From Calliphora vicina (Eukaryota > Arthropoda > Insecta > Diptera > Calliphoridae): a stretch of DNA of 64,000 nt. Positions 1 to 11,788 of the stretch are shown in pieces (positions within the stretch are counted from its first letter, which is position 1; every line of letters begins with the position of its first letter). Below the pieces are notes generated by a model, which was given only the letters and a program-made list of their open reading frames with translations, was not told the DNA's origin and did not search any database. The stretch spans positions 40,796,278 through 40,860,277 of the forward strand of contig NC_088784.1 in the NCBI RefSeq assembly GCF_958450345.1, given 5' to 3'. The position numbers and the translations under genes are program-made.

Positions 1-520
1 TGAAAAATGCACTCCTCGAATAGTTGATCGGATTCAATATATTCATCAATACTGGGGGTGATACATCGGATAGCGACCCTATGATCCGAGATTTCCTGGC
101 CGAGGACTCAAATAGCCTAGACATGCTCACCTTTGAGCTTTGTTGAGTATAATCCTATAACTAAGCTGCCACACAGTGTGGGAGGCAATGAGGAAAGGCT
201 TTACAACAGATGTATAAATCCACCTTAATTGGTAGCAAATCCCAATGTTTGCCAATGGAGTTCATGCATGTATAGTAGGCATTAAGGCCTTTTTTAAAAT
301 CTCATGAGTATTTATTTTCCAAGATAATTTGCTATCAAGGTCCTAAATACTTGGCTCCACCTGATAAAATCAGCTCAATGCCATCTAGTTTCTTCAAATT
401 GAGACTCTCCACCATATAATTCCTTTACTTTAATCAGAATCGCCACGTCATCCGCATAGGCGATTATCTTCCTACCTTTAGACTACCTATAGATTTTGGG
501 TATAGAGTTTACCGCCAGTA
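1..520 (-). pseudogene. LINE reverse-transcriptase remnant (R1/Jockey-like)
   Basis: Read on the minus strand, this stretch encodes broken reverse-transcriptase sequence of a non-LTR retrotransposon. The clearest part is a catalytic YADD box at 447-458, in the context IIAYADDVAIL, preceded by GVISPLF as expected for the region before it. Downstream towards base 1, phrases resembling the RT thumb (HTVWQLSYRIILNKAQR) appear, but frames shift and stops interrupt. It is a dead fragment. The clade assignment is from motif resemblance only, and the element may start outside the window. Confidence 0.65.
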
Positions 521-2072
521 GCCCAAAAAGAGGAGAAATAACTCCGAATTACCTTCAATCAGCTGCCATTGATCAGTACTGATCTTCCCATCCGGATCAT
601 TCCGATCGATGTTTTGCTCTTGCCAAAACGTTATTTAGAATTTTTTTCTACCAAATTCAACGACTTTGATTCAACCGATGGATCAGGGTGCACTATGAAG
701 CTTTAAATGCCATTATATGTATTAAAAACTACTCAAAATTAGTACTCAATTAACCGGGAAAATTGATTATCCATAATGCTCACGGCCCCGACCATTACGG
801 ATAATCGAGGTCTCACTGTATTACTTCTTCTTCAGACGCTATTGATGTGATAAGAAAAAATGTTAATTAAATTTGAACAAATTTGTGTTGTTGCCCATGT
901 GTTGAATGATTGCGAATTCACAAAGGGAGTTTTAAAATACTTTTCCTTTCTTTTTTATTTATACTACTACACTGCACATAGGGGCAAAGATATGTTAAAA
1001 GGGGCGATAAATCAACCAATGGGTTTTGATATAAGTTATTGGTATCATTGAAAAGGTAATTTTCTCTAGATTTCAAATATGTAAAAATATTATAACCCAC
1101 CGAACAAAATAAAGTGAAAAATACTGAAATAAAAAAAAAAATGGAATTTAACCACATTTTATTATTTTTAACGAACGTGTCTCCTTTCCTATTCGCATCT
1201 TTCCATTTTTTTATGTAATGAACTTTAAAATTATAAAATTTTCTTAAAAATTTAACACTTTTCACTGCCACTTTAAAGTTTTTCTCTAGCTTGTTCTTTA
1301 ATATTTAAAATTTTTATTTAGTCTTGAAATCGGAATATTTTTTATCATATTGTGAATGTCTATTTTGGTCACTTGGATTGAACTTTAATTTGACTTAGCT
1401 GATATTTTGATTTGTTATGAAAACAGCGGTTTTTGATAAACGTTTTTGAATAAAGGCCTAAAATTTTAAAAATTTAATAAATTCGAAAACCGCAAAAATC
1501 CGCAAAATGTTAAAATAGAATATAATTCTATACATTCCCTTCTTTAATCAGCATAAAACAGTTATGGGCATTTTTGCGCATTTATGCTACTTTTTTACTT
1601 CCAAAAAACTTTGTCATGTAAAAAAATTTATAATAATCGTTTGTTCGGAATTTACCAAAATTTAAGTACGTGCATTCATAATTTCTTTAAACAAAGAACA
1701 CAAATCAGTTCCCAACAACATATATAAATATTATTAATACAAAAAACTATTTTATTCAATAATGAATAGGATATTTTAATAATCAAATATACACCTTAAT
1801 ATTCTATTTTTAATAGATATTAAATGTAGTATTTTTTTCTTACGTTTGGACTGCTGCTACTCTTAAACCAAAGCTTTGAAAAAAAATGTTCTGAATAAAC
1901 TATATGTAGAAAAGTGTCCACTTTCCAATGACATATCATTTGTTTTGTAAAACGCATTTTTCATTTTTCATTTATCGCCACAAGTCACCATATAGCTGCC
2001 CCTATGTGCACTGCAGTGACAAAAATATAAACATGAAATTAGAGTTATGGCCTAATAATTCCCAACATAAAT
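521..2072. other. Non-coding AT-rich stretch, possible decayed DNA element
   Basis: I see no convincing gene here. A motif containing GCACATAGGGGCA near 967-993 reappears inverted near 1990-2020, so the 1-kb interval may be a decayed terminal-inverted-repeat element. The 117-codon minus-strand open frame over the left motif (918-1271) is low-complexity and resembles no family I know. Confidence 0.3.
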
Positions 2073-2384
2073 TAACAAGAGGGCTATATTCGGCTGTACC
2101 AAATTATACTTTAAAATAAAATTTTTAAATATTTTTGGGTAAACAAAATTAAAATTTTTTTTAAATTTCGAAATTGTTTTTTAATTTATTTTAGAAAAGT
2201 TTTTTAAAATTTTTTTTTTTTAAATTTTAAAATTTTTTTTTTTAATTTTTAAATTATTTTGTCAAAATTTATAGAAAAACAAATTTATGACAAAATATGT
2301 AAAAAATTTTTTTTCCCGATTTTGAACCCATTGTAGAACCAGACATGGCATGGCTTGCCACTCATGGCGAAGGGTATAAAAAAA
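2073..2384 (+). repeat. Dispersed repeat, mini-me/Helitron-like family
   Basis: The stretch opens with a block around GGGCTATATTCGGCTGTACC and closes with TTGCCACTCATGGCGAAGG followed by GTATAAA. The same two ends recur elsewhere in this window (12868, 20520-20850, 22006-22425, 26157-26755, 62690-63105). The family's fuller copies carry a GACGGACA-type stretch and a TATATA run, as in the fly mini-me repeats. The family name is an inference; the repetition within the window is seen directly. Confidence 0.5.
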
Positions 2385-2710
2385 CCAACTCAGCATTAAT
2401 ATATAAGTATTTGATTACATACACATGTCGTGTATGGAGTATATATTTTTGTTAAAAAACAAATAGCTAAAAATACAAAAAAATTATAGGAGAAGTTATA
2501 ATAATATTAAATACTTTATGAATATTAAGTGAAAGGGTAATAAATTGTTATAAATGTGTAAAAACATATGCATGTTGTATGCGTGTTAAATATTTAAAAC
2601 ATTTTACATTGTATAATAAAATAAAAATTAAGAAAATCTTAATGTCATCATGTGCATTAGAAATTTGCACGACAAGCAGCAAATGGCATACAAAAATAAG
2701 GAAATCACAT

Positions 2711-2845
2711 TTACTCTGGTGGTGATTTATGAATACCCCAGCCGTGGAAGCATTTTGTAAAACGTTTGGATTCTTTATTCTTAAGTGTTAAAAATAATTT
2801 GCGCGAACGTTCAGGTTGTTTGATGCGCATATGCTGAATGTATAC
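2711..2845 (-). CDS. fliI: fliI exon 6 (C-terminus)
   Basis: Forty-four codons and TAA (2713-2711). It begins VYIQHMR, matching the last gelsolin repeat of the family, and ends HKSPPE. The acceptor TTCAG precedes 2845. Confidence 0.93.
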   Translation of the reverse strand, partial: VYIQHMRIKQPERSRKLFLTLKNKESKRFTKCFHGWGIHKSPPE

Positions 2846-5800
2846 CTGAATAAAAATTAATTTAGTAAGCAATTTACGTTTAATGTTGAAAAAGTTGAAA
2901 TTAATTATTAAACTTACTTGTGCTGACTTGTAAGCCAATTTAATTTCCACCTCACTGCAACGCGATCCTAACCAAAGGAATACCTGTTCTCCATTGTCCA
3001 GTATCATTATGTCATCGTCTGCCAAATCATCTTGACAGAAATCTGTGCATTTTTCGGCAACAGTAAAATAGCCCTTTTCATTGGAGCATCTGAACAAGCG
3101 TGTAAAGTTCATGTACTCAGCATTGGTGTCATAAGGTTTACGTCCACCCAGAGCCACCCAGAAAAAGTTTTCCGGCTCTTCACCCTCATTTAGGATTTGT
3201 AAACTCACCCAGGGACTATTGAACATGTCTTCTGCAACTTCTTGTATTAATTTAGCCTCTTCTGGACAACTTTTCGAACCCAACCACACATAAACAATGC
3301 CCGATTGGGATTCATCTTCAGTTTCGAATGGCACATACAAAATATAACTGCAAAATAGAATGAATGTACATAAAATATAATTTATAATTTAGAATTAATT
3401 TTAAATTGTTTTTACCAAAATGCTGAATTAAGGAACGAAGCATCCGGTTGGATTTGTATAAGTCTTGTACACAAAGCACCACCATTTGAACGTAAATGGA
3501 AAAACTCTACAGCAGCTTTGCCATCAGGAGTCTTTGACTTGTCCTTGCGCTTGCCAGTGTGTATGATAAATTTGCGCTTAAAGTGGGCTAAAAATTTTAA
3601 ATTCTCTTGTTGTTGATGGATGCGAACAACTTCCAGTTCTTCGCCAAACATAGTTTTGAATTTCTTTTGTAGAGTAAAAGTGAATGTTAACCAACCCATA
3701 TTGCCAGCATTGCGACCTTGCCAAAAGTACACAATGCATTGTATTTCATCGTCAGGTGGTGGTTTACTGTCGTCTAATTCGGCACCATCTTCATCATCGT
3801 CGGCCGGTATGCAGTAACGACACAAGAACACATAACATTCTCCCGTATAAAAGTGGCCAACTTCCTCCTCCGGTAAACGCACAAACTTCTTACCCTCTAA
3901 TACAAATGCTTCCATTGCCTCTAAATCGTAATTCCAGTCCTCCTCCAACTGTTCAGCTTCACTAAGTGGCATAGGATTTTGTCGTGGCATGAACAAAGCC
4001 GCCAAATCAGCACGAGTTTCCTGCTGTTTAGCCCATTTTGTTAAATCTGCTCCTGTCTTTGCTACAGAGTTGGCAGTACGTGTAAAATCGACTGCCATCA
4101 CCTCGTCCCAACCAATAAATTTCGATTTGAAAATTTGCGTTTCGGTATCTTCTTGCAGACGTGTAACTAGTGCATACGAGGGTCGTGCTATCATATTAAA
4201 TAGTTCCCGGGAAAGTTTGATGGCAGCCGCTCTCACTAAACGAGTCGATTTTTTACCAAACCACACAAACAAATCGGTAAAGCAGTCCAGTATATAAACA
4301 TTTTTACTGACTAGCAAAGTATTGACCAGTTTTTGTTCGGGTACTTCAACCTGAGGCAACTCCAAATAACCCATCCCTAATTGCACTTGGTATAATCTGG
4401 GTACAGGTGGCACAAAATTCTCCTGCACATGCTGTATAATCTTTTGTTTGGGTGCTTCTTCCGGATCACAGCCCAAACGTTGCCAAAACTCTTCACTCTC
4501 ATCACCTTAAGAAAAACGAAAATGATATTTAACAGATAGTTTTATTTAAAATCTGCAAGTCTAAAAATCTATAAACTTTTTTTTTGTAGTTTGGATCTAA
4601 GAATGTATTTCGCCAGCGAAAAAACCTATACGATTTATATATATGCACTTATTTGAATAAAGAACTGTTTATTTATAAAAAAAAAAAACATATACACATG
4701 ACATGATAATGTAAAAATCAAGTATGATTCACCTAAAATCATCATCATCAGCTGGATGATATTAGAGTCCGACCGAAACCGGGATTTTCAGGCCAAATCC
4801 GAATCTAATGATCGTACAATAAATCAGTATTCGACCGAATCCGAAACAAACGGAAACTTTTCAAATGTGATGATTCACACTTGAGCAATTCTTGAGTTTG
4901 TAAGAGACAGAAAAGAGGAGTTTACAACGATATTCCTACTTTTCTTCCTGTTGATTTGTGTGAATCAGCACAAAATTTCCTTTAAAAAAATATTTATATT
5001 TGATTCATCTAATTTGTATGTGCACTGCAGCACCACTTGTGCATGCTTAAATACTTTGCAATAAAATATAATTTTTGGCATTCTTTTAATACTATTTAAA
5101 ACTTGTTTCTTCATTCAAAGGTTTTTATTTAAATTATCATTTACAAAATTAATGTTTTACAAATCAGAGTGTCTCGTCTCTATGACTGAGTGTATCATTC
5201 TCTATGGCAGGAGTGTTGGACAAAGTTTTCAAACCTTATTTTAAAATACTTCTTATATTCTATATACACCAAAGCAAAAGTAGTAGTTTTTGAAATTTCT
5301 TCAGTTTTTCCATAGAAATCCAAAATTACTTTCAACTGGTTTTTGATGAAAACCAAATAAAAACTAATTAAAATAGTTAGGTTCCATGGGCAGCCGCTCC
5401 TCAAAGCAACTCACTTGGGTCCATTCAAATCTGATCCCATTGTGATAATTAAAATAGTAAATACAACACAGAATTTCCAAAAAGAAATAAAAATGTAAAT
5501 CTTTCAAATTTATTTTAAAACCAATTTAACCACTTCGGTATTCAGCCAAATTTTGACCAAATACCGAGTACTGGTATTAAGCTAATTTTTGGCCTAATCC
5601 GTGACCTAATATTCAGTCGGACTCCACTATTTATTAATGGAATTACAATCCTAGAGAACGTTATTTCTGGTATAGGGAATATTACAATTAAACCGGAAGT
5701 TTAAACAGTAAATTCGAAGAATTCGGATGGAATTGCAGGAAAATAGAACGCAATATGTTCTACATATTTTTAAATCAACATCGATATCAATAAAATTATA

Positions 5801-8800
5801 TAGTCACACCTGATATATTTTATAATTTTTAATATTAGAACATGCTCAAATTTGGATTACCCTAAAATCTTCGATCAAATTATATTATAAAGATGGTACA
5901 TACCTTGACTTTCCACAATAATTTCGCATTTATTCTTTCGTTCGGTTTTATTAATCTTCTCCGTCATTAGACGTGTTTTCGAATTTAAAGTATTCTTCGA
6001 ACATCTTCCCATCCAGATGAACATTTTGATCCCGCAGTCAAGCACAAATGAATAGCGTGGATCTAATGATTCAAAGCCAACGGATACAGGTTCCATGTGT
6101 ACCGAAGCACCAGCCGCATGCACACGATATAACCGAATGGTGTACAACATATCTTCGACTGTATAGAAACCAGTTGCAGTACGGCCACCTTCAATGTATG
6201 TCACTTCAGTATCAAAAAGATTTAAAAATTCTTCAGATTCGTCATCTAAATAAAAAATAATACACATTAAATTTTTATTACATTTCTTATTCCCTTATTT
6301 GCAAGTCTCTTAAATCTTCCTTTTTATATTTTCCTACAAAAATATTTTTTTATCATGTTTTTTACTTTCGGATTTTTTGCAAATAAAACAAAATAATCGA
6401 CGGCAAAATTCGTAGCTTAAACTTATCCAATCTTCAAGTCAAAAATCCGCCATTAGATCGTTTTTGAGAATCATAAATTTTCCATAATAATTTAACCCCA
6501 CTGTTCAGGTTTAGTTGAAATTTGGCAGAAATATTTCTTATGAAGCCATTTATTAGTTCTATTTTTTAAATTTTGAAAAATCTAAAATTTCGATGAAATT
6601 TGCCTTCGGTTTTAATATATGTAATGATTATATTCTTAATAAAAAAATGTATTCCTCATAAAATTGCATTCCTTTGACGATAATTGGAACAATATTTGAA
6701 GACTAATAACATTGAAGGAAGTATTACTCGAAACAGTATTTTTTGAGTTGTGGTGATAAACGATATGTTCATATTTAATAGATATTATGTATATAGAATA
6801 ATAAATACTTACTCTGTTCCTCACGAATTGTTCGACAACGAGCACCCAAAAAGTTTCGTAAATTTACTGCATGAATTGCAGCACAAGCTCTTTTGTCCAA
6901 TGTTGACTGACTACCAATCCAAAAATATATTTCCCAATTGAGTTGATCCATATCGTCAAAACTCGTCTTGAGCACAATATAACAGTCGCCTTCGTAGAAT
7001 TTTCCATGTGCAACTTCTTCTATTTTGTTCGGAAGAAAATTCTCAATTTCCCATATTGTAATACCAGGCAAATGGCCGTCTTCTTTCTCAAAGAATTTCG
7101 AATAGTCCAATTGAGGTTTCTCCAAAGACTCATCCCAACGCTTAGGCTTAAGGGACTCAGGTCGTACTTCATCAGAATCGTTGCACCAAGAACGATTGGC
7201 CTCAGCATCGTCTTTATCCTTGGCTACATCTTTCATACCCTTAAGTATTTTTGCCGAGTCTTGAGCAGAGTCATTCCGAGGACCACGTCGTAGACGAATT
7301 TTGCGGGCAGTAGAATCTTTGGGCGTGGATGTGACAGGTACAGACGGTGGTACCGCTGCACCAGCCAGGCGAAGTTGTGTTTGTAAGGAGAAATCTATAT
7401 TATAGAATTCAATACCTGAACCCTTGGTGGCCTCAGTTGGTTTCGGAGGCATAATCAAATCGGGATTGTTGCGCAAATCCAACTGGTCTAAACCATCCAA
7501 GAGATGTATAGCATCTGGCAATGTAATCAAGCGGTTCGAAGATAGATTAAGTCTTTTCAATGCACCACAACGGCAGAGACCCTCAGGGATCATTTCCAGC
7601 AAATTATTGGATGCTGAAAATACCTCCAAACAACACAACTTGCCAATCCCTGATGGAATGCCCTCAAAATCCAATCGATTGTCATTCAAGTAAAGTCTTC
7701 TTAATTGCGCTAGTTTGCACAAAGCAGCTGGCAACACGGTCAATTCGTTGCGTGATAGATTGAGAACCTCTAAACGTTGCCAAAACTCTACACTGGAACT
7801 TAGTTCAGTTATGGCATTGTCGCTGAGATTCAATCTTTTTAAATTTGGCAAATTGTATACACAATCAGGAACTTTGGGAAGATTATTTTGCGATAAATCC
7901 AGTTCGGCCAAATTGGACAAACTGTCAAGAGTAGTAGGGAAATTCAAAAGTGTGCGCTGAGTATTGCGCATATTCAAAACTTCAAGATTTTGTAACGAAG
8001 GCAATTGGCGCAACTGAAATAACTCCAACGGGTTGTCAGCCAATATCAACGTCTGTAAATTAGCCAATCGTCTAGTCTGTGGTGGCAATGTTTCCAATTT
8101 ATTGTGGGATAAATCCAAAAACAATAAATCCGTTAGATGTATAAACAAGGCCGTTGGAATCGCCTCAATATTGTTGTGACTTAAATTCAATACCAACAAA
8201 CTTTTCGCTTTCTCCAAACCTTCGGGAACCTCTTTCAACTTGTTGTGTGATAAATCCAAGGTAGTCAATTCATCCAAACGAAATAATTCGGGTGGTACGC
8301 CACTACTTTTAATTTGATTTTTTCTCAAATTCAATGAACGTAAACATGTCAGCTCGGTTAATTCACCAAATAGTTTTTCCAATTGGTTGTGTTTCAAACT
8401 CAAATGCTCGAGTTTGAGTAGATTTCCCATTTCTTCGGGTATTTCCTTCAAATTTGTTTTATCCAAATTCAGCCATTGGACGCGGGTCATTAATTTTACC
8501 GCTGAGGGAAAATTTGTATTCTAAAATAAAACAAATAATAGAATTATAAAAACAAAATTAAAAAACTGTATAAAAACATGAAAAACAATAACAAGTTTTG
8601 TTTGTAAACAAAACAAGGAATATCGCAGTTGCAGAGCAGCCTTCGATTTACTTTGACAGCTGGGACAAATTCTAATTTGACACAATTTTTTTTCCATTCA
8701 CTAACACCAACACAATTTTATCTGTTTTTTCAACTATGATTTGTGCAGCCATTTTCACACTTTTAAGTTGAATTTTATCTTTCCAGCATTCTTTGAACTT

Positions 8801-8905
8801 TAATTATTAACGTTTTATGTTTTTATTAATTAAATTACTTACACTAAAGTCATTTTTTGTAAAATCTATACCCCGTACAAATGGTAATACACCCGTATTG
8901 GCCAT
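2711..8905 (-). CDS. fliI: flightless-I, LRR-gelsolin actin-binding protein (complete gene)
   Basis: Six exons (8843-8905, 6813-8520, 5904-6245, 3416-4505, 2918-3347, 2711-2845) join in phase to 3768 nt, giving 1255 aa, the usual length for insect FliI. Residues about 20-390 are some 15 leucine-rich repeats (LxxLxLSxNxL pattern). A charged linker follows, then six gelsolin-like repeats starting near residue 490 (GKFYEGDCYIVL). The family severs or caps actin, binds Ras-pathway and nuclear-receptor partners, and in Drosophila is needed for flight-muscle myofibril order and embryonic cellularisation. The start ATG at 8905 is supported by the conserved N-terminus MANTGVLPFVRG. All introns are GT..AG. 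The gene is divergent from the zinc-finger gene with 2.7 kb between the start codons. No frameshift or missing domain is visible. Confidence 0.97.
2918..3347 (-). CDS. fliI: fliI exon 5 (gelsolin repeats 5-6)
   Basis: Encodes the block from YVPFETEDE through DDLADDDIMILDNGEQVFLW to KSAQ, ending in phase 0 at donor GTAAGT (2917). An open frame runs on into the short intron, but homology puts the splice here. Confidence 0.94.
3416..4505 (-). CDS. fliI: fliI exon 4 (gelsolin repeats 3-5)
   Basis: Carries about 363 residues, including GMGYLELPQVEVPEQ, WFGKKSTRLVRAAA and MGWLTFTFTLQKKF, all gelsolin-family blocks in FliI order. The donor GTAAAA is at 3415. The split codon TG|T with exon 5 gives AFCYIL. 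Confidence 0.95.
4506..5903. other. fliI intron 3 with a candidate MITE
   Basis: A 1.4-kb intron without coding signal. GAGTCCGAC at 4765 is matched in inverted form by GTCGGACTC ending at 5624, with further imperfect inverted similarity inside (ATTCGGATTTGGCC-like blocks). This suggests an 860-base decayed inverted-repeat element. I could not find a clean target duplication. Confidence 0.4.
5904..6245 (-). CDS. fliI: fliI exon 3 (gelsolin repeats 1-2)
   Basis: Starts with DESEEF after the split codon and includes YIEGGRTATGFYTVED, a conserved block of the gelsolin region. The donor is GTATGT at 5903. It joins exon 4 through a split glycine codon to give ESQGDESEEF. Confidence 0.94.
6246..6812. 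other. fliI intron 2
   Basis: A 567-base AT-rich intron. I see no repeat or gene inside it. Confidence 0.6.
6813..8520 (-). CDS. fliI: fliI exon 2 (LRR array and first gelsolin repeat)
   Basis: Encodes about residues 22-590: the whole leucine-rich-repeat array, a basic and acidic linker (RKIRLRRGPRND region), and most of gelsolin repeat 1. The acceptor AG lies at 8522-8521 and the donor GTAAGT begins at 6812. The exon ends with one base of a codon completed by exon 3. Confidence 0.95.
8843..8905 (-). CDS. fliI: fliI exon 1
   Basis: Encodes residues 1-21, from the start codon at 8905-8903, and ends in phase 0 at donor GTAAGT (8842-8837). The peptide MANTGVLPFVRGIDF aligns with the N-terminus of the family just before the first leucine-rich repeat. 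Confidence 0.93.
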
Positions 8906-10159
8906 TTTTTTCACTGTGACTAATACTTAGTTGTAAATTTAAGTACTTATATTGATACTCAGAGTTGCAAAAAAATGTATTAAAGGTTTACTTTTTCTGA
9001 AACAAATACAGGGACAGAAAAGAATATTATATTTACAGATTTTTGTAATTATTCGAACTTTTTATTTTATATAATTTGAAAGTAATTTTTTTTTAATTAG
9101 GCTTAAGTTCATTTTATTATAATTTATTTGTATTAAGAAGACTTTGCAGTATTTTTTTTAAGAAACTATTAGTTTTTGTATTCACCACGACACATCGAAT
9201 ATTGATTGTAGACCCCACAAATATGAATCAGCTGGTTTCAATAGAAAAATAACAAAAGAAAACGCCAAATTGGTTGTGGTTTGAAAAGAGGGAAAAATAT
9301 ATTTCACACTCGTTGCCTATTGAAAATTTTATTTTTTCTCTCGCTTTACAAATCCCAACCATTGAAAACTTTTTTGACAACTGTCATTTGTTTCATATCT
9401 GTAATAATCTGTGGTAGAACCCATAACTAATATATATGTTGGCTCCTTCTTAGGGTTGCCATTTGAAGTATTCGATTAACCGAAAAAAAATAATTTTTTG
9501 AATCAATATTTGTCGAAGTATCGAATACTGAAATAAATTTAATTTCAAGTTAAAATTGAAATAAAAAATGTTTATATAAGTATAATTTTGAAGAACAATA
9601 TATCAAAGAGCAAGACCAACATTTGTTAATGTCATTTCAAGTTGGTTACAAATGAGATTTGATTAGAAACGAAATACGTCTTTGGATTTACAAAGATCAC
9701 AACATAGTGAAATATAAATGAAATACGAAATATATAACAAAATATAGAATTAAGTTAAATTATCTTCAATCGATTTAGAATGATTTTCCAATTATTAATA
9801 AAAAATATAGACAGTTTTGAATCAAACGCCTTAAAAATTGATTGAAAACCTTATACAGGTTTGAAAATACTTTCGAATCGGAAATTATTTTATTAAATTA
9901 TTAGAGTAATATTCGATCGAATAATCAAGAAAATTTTAAAAATGAATCGGTGAATCTAATAATAAAATAAATGTAGCTATGTCCGTCGGTTTGACTGTCT
10001 GTTGAATGTAAATAAATTGTTTGTCTTGCAAAATATTATTATTTATTTTTTGTAATCTTATAAAATATTATTTGTCATTTTATATAAAAAATAAAGATAA
10101 TTTAATTGTAAAAAATAAAAAACATTGTTATGTTCTAATTTAAACTTGTACTGGTCATA
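8906..10159. other. Intergenic region between fliI and the ZAD gene, 5' part
   Basis: AT-rich with no gene seen. It must contain the fliI 5' leader and promoter, but no element could be pinned down. Around 9471-9990, blocks such as CGATTAACCGAA and ATTCGATCGAATAAT resemble those near 31173-31700, suggesting a decayed shared repeat. A block near 9213-9410 (GACAACTGTCATTTG and flanks) has a diverged partner near 29130-29310. Confidence 0.4.
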
Positions 10160-10165
10160 GCCTTA

Positions 10166-10490
10166 ACCCCCATTAACACGAAGTCTGGTTATGCCTTAAC
10201 CATAGAGAATAGACATAGAGCGGAAACTCTCCTGTCAAAGACCTAACTCAGTTGTCAAAAACTTAAGTGGTGAGAATGTATTAGTAGAAAAAACTATGTG
10301 AAAACAAAAACAATACTCGTATGTGTGATTATTTTGAGTAATTTTTTTGTTTGAATTTTTTCCAAGTTTCCGCTCTATGTTCTCTATGGCCTTAACTAAT
10401 AGTTATACTGCAGGTTAAAATTATTTTTGTATGAAAAATGTCAGTATAACTATTAGTTAACACCTAACCAGACTTCGTGTTAATGGGGGT
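10166..10490. mobile_element. Hairpin MITE (outer element) interrupted by a second MITE
   Basis: The ends ACCCCCATTAACACGAAGTC and the inverted copy finishing at 10490 form terminal inverted repeats of about 26 bases (through CTGGTTA). If the inner insertion at 10201-10396 is removed, the arms extend further through CCTTAACTAATAGTTATACTG and its complement at 10442-10461, so the original element would fold almost completely into a hairpin. A decayed relative of the left arm lies at 12662-12700. I found no target duplication for this outer element. Confidence 0.65.
10201..10388. mobile_element. hAT-type MITE, CATAGAG family, copy 1
   Basis: A 188-base element with inverted ends beginning CATAGAGA, flanked by the perfect 8-base duplication GCCTTAAC (10193-10200 and 10389-10396). 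The ends contain a repeated CATAGAG followed by CGGAAACT. The 8-base duplication is diagnostic of hAT-type transposition, and no coding capacity is present. It sits inside the hairpin element at 10166-10490, so it is younger than that one. Copy 2 is at 26966-27149. Confidence 0.9.
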
Positions 10491-11617
10491 AAGTCATATA
10501 ATAATGACATCGAGTATCGAGTAAATCCAATATATATCTTGATAACAAACTTCATTACGTGTTGTGTATAGACAAAGAATTACACATAACAAAATTAATC
10601 TTCTATCCGTCCTCTTACTATGGCGTCTCCACGCGGAATAAACTTGGAAATAATTATCAACTGCCAAATTCAATTGCCAACACCTGTGGACGAAACCCTT
10701 ATTTGCAAATGTTTTGCGAAATAATTGTTCAAACTCCTCTTTTTGAAGAAATAATGTTCCATATAAACAGTCAAATTTGGATTTTTTTAAATAGTATTTT
10801 TAATATACAAAACCAAAACAGAGCAAAGTAATAATGTTAAAAAAGACAAATTAAGCATAAAAATCATGACATAAAATAATAGTAATAAAAATATGTAAGA
10901 AGCAAATTTCATGAATACGTGCTCTCTACCTCTTGAACATAAAGTTGGAAATAAGTTCCGTTCTTCTGCCGATATTATTTCTTACGTTAAGAATTGGATA
11001 TTAAGCGTGGTGGACGGGGGAATGATACATTACGTTACAGGCTGTCAACCGTTTGCCGTTGATCTTCTAGTAGTTGTTAGAATTAAAAAAAATTATATAG
11101 AATAATGCAATGATAGCGTTCGAAGTTTATCAACTATACATATTTTTTAGATGCTTAAAATTTAAAACGTATTTGAAACCCAAAGACCGTTAAATAGCGG
11201 AACTTTTGTATACATACAACACTGCAAGTTGTTTTTAAAAAACAGCTGACATTACAAAACAATTTTTAAACGCCATTTTTTAATTTGTCATCAATATAAA
11301 GAACAAAATTTATTAAAATTAGCTTAAAAAATCGAAGAAATTAATTTAAAAATCGCAGAATTATTACAAGACTTCAAAAAATCGAAATAAATTGAAAGGG
11401 TATGTTGTCGATTATGATATGCTCCTTCTTATATCGGATTTAGAATTGCAATGTTGGCAACACATGTGCTTTTTGTTAAATCTATGCGCCCAGTAGGGAA
11501 AAATTTTATTGTTCTTCGTCCTGTTTGCTGTTTGTTGTTAAAAAGTTAATAAATAATGTTAATTACGGCAATTACAGTTAAAAATTTGTGCAGCTGGCCT
11601 GACTGACATTCGATGGA
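10491..11617. other. Intergenic region upstream of the ZAD gene
   Basis: Apart from the transposase-like fragment, no feature is clear. A 90-codon open frame at 10559-10831 matches nothing I recognise. The promoter and 5' leader of the zinc-finger gene must lie here; the ATG at 11613, five bases ahead of the chosen start, is in another frame. Confidence 0.4.
10911..11105 (+). pseudogene. Possible mariner-like transposase C-terminal fragment
   Basis: A 64-codon open frame whose spacing (GNKFRSSADIISYVKNWI, then a glycine block, ending NYIE) resembles the end of mariner transposases, where a phrase like GDYIEK closes the protein. No catalytic part and no ends are visible. The match is from memory of the family and weak. 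Confidence 0.35.
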
Positions 11618-11788
11618 ATGGAATCTGTTCGCTGTTATTTGTGCGACCATGAGTTCGTAGAAGGTGAAGAGCCATGGCTGATGTTTGAACAAAGACTACG
11701 TGAGGACGGACAAGTGGAATGTTCATTGGCTGATTTGTTGGGTAGAATTTTGGAAAAGGATTTGGAAGAGGCTATAGCACATTCTACA
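11618..11788 (+). CDS. ZAD gene exon 1
   Basis: Encodes residues 1-57 with the first zinc-binding pair (CYLC) and the helical ZAD core (SLADLLGRILEKDLEEAI). It ends in phase 0 at donor GTAAGA (11789). The start ATG at 11618 places CYLC at residues 6-9, typical of ZAD proteins. Confidence 0.9.

Noticed and set aside
918..1271. 117-codon minus-strand open frame
   Set aside because: Low-complexity Phe/Lys/Asn-rich translation over a possible repeat end, with no recognised domain or splice partner.
7424..7960. Several plus-strand open frames over fliI exon 2
   Set aside because: Antisense shadows of the leucine-rich-repeat coding sequence.
10559..10831. 90-codon plus-strand open frame upstream of the ZAD gene
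   Set aside because: No recognisable domain, signal peptide or codon bias. Probably chance in AT-rich DNA or decayed transposon.
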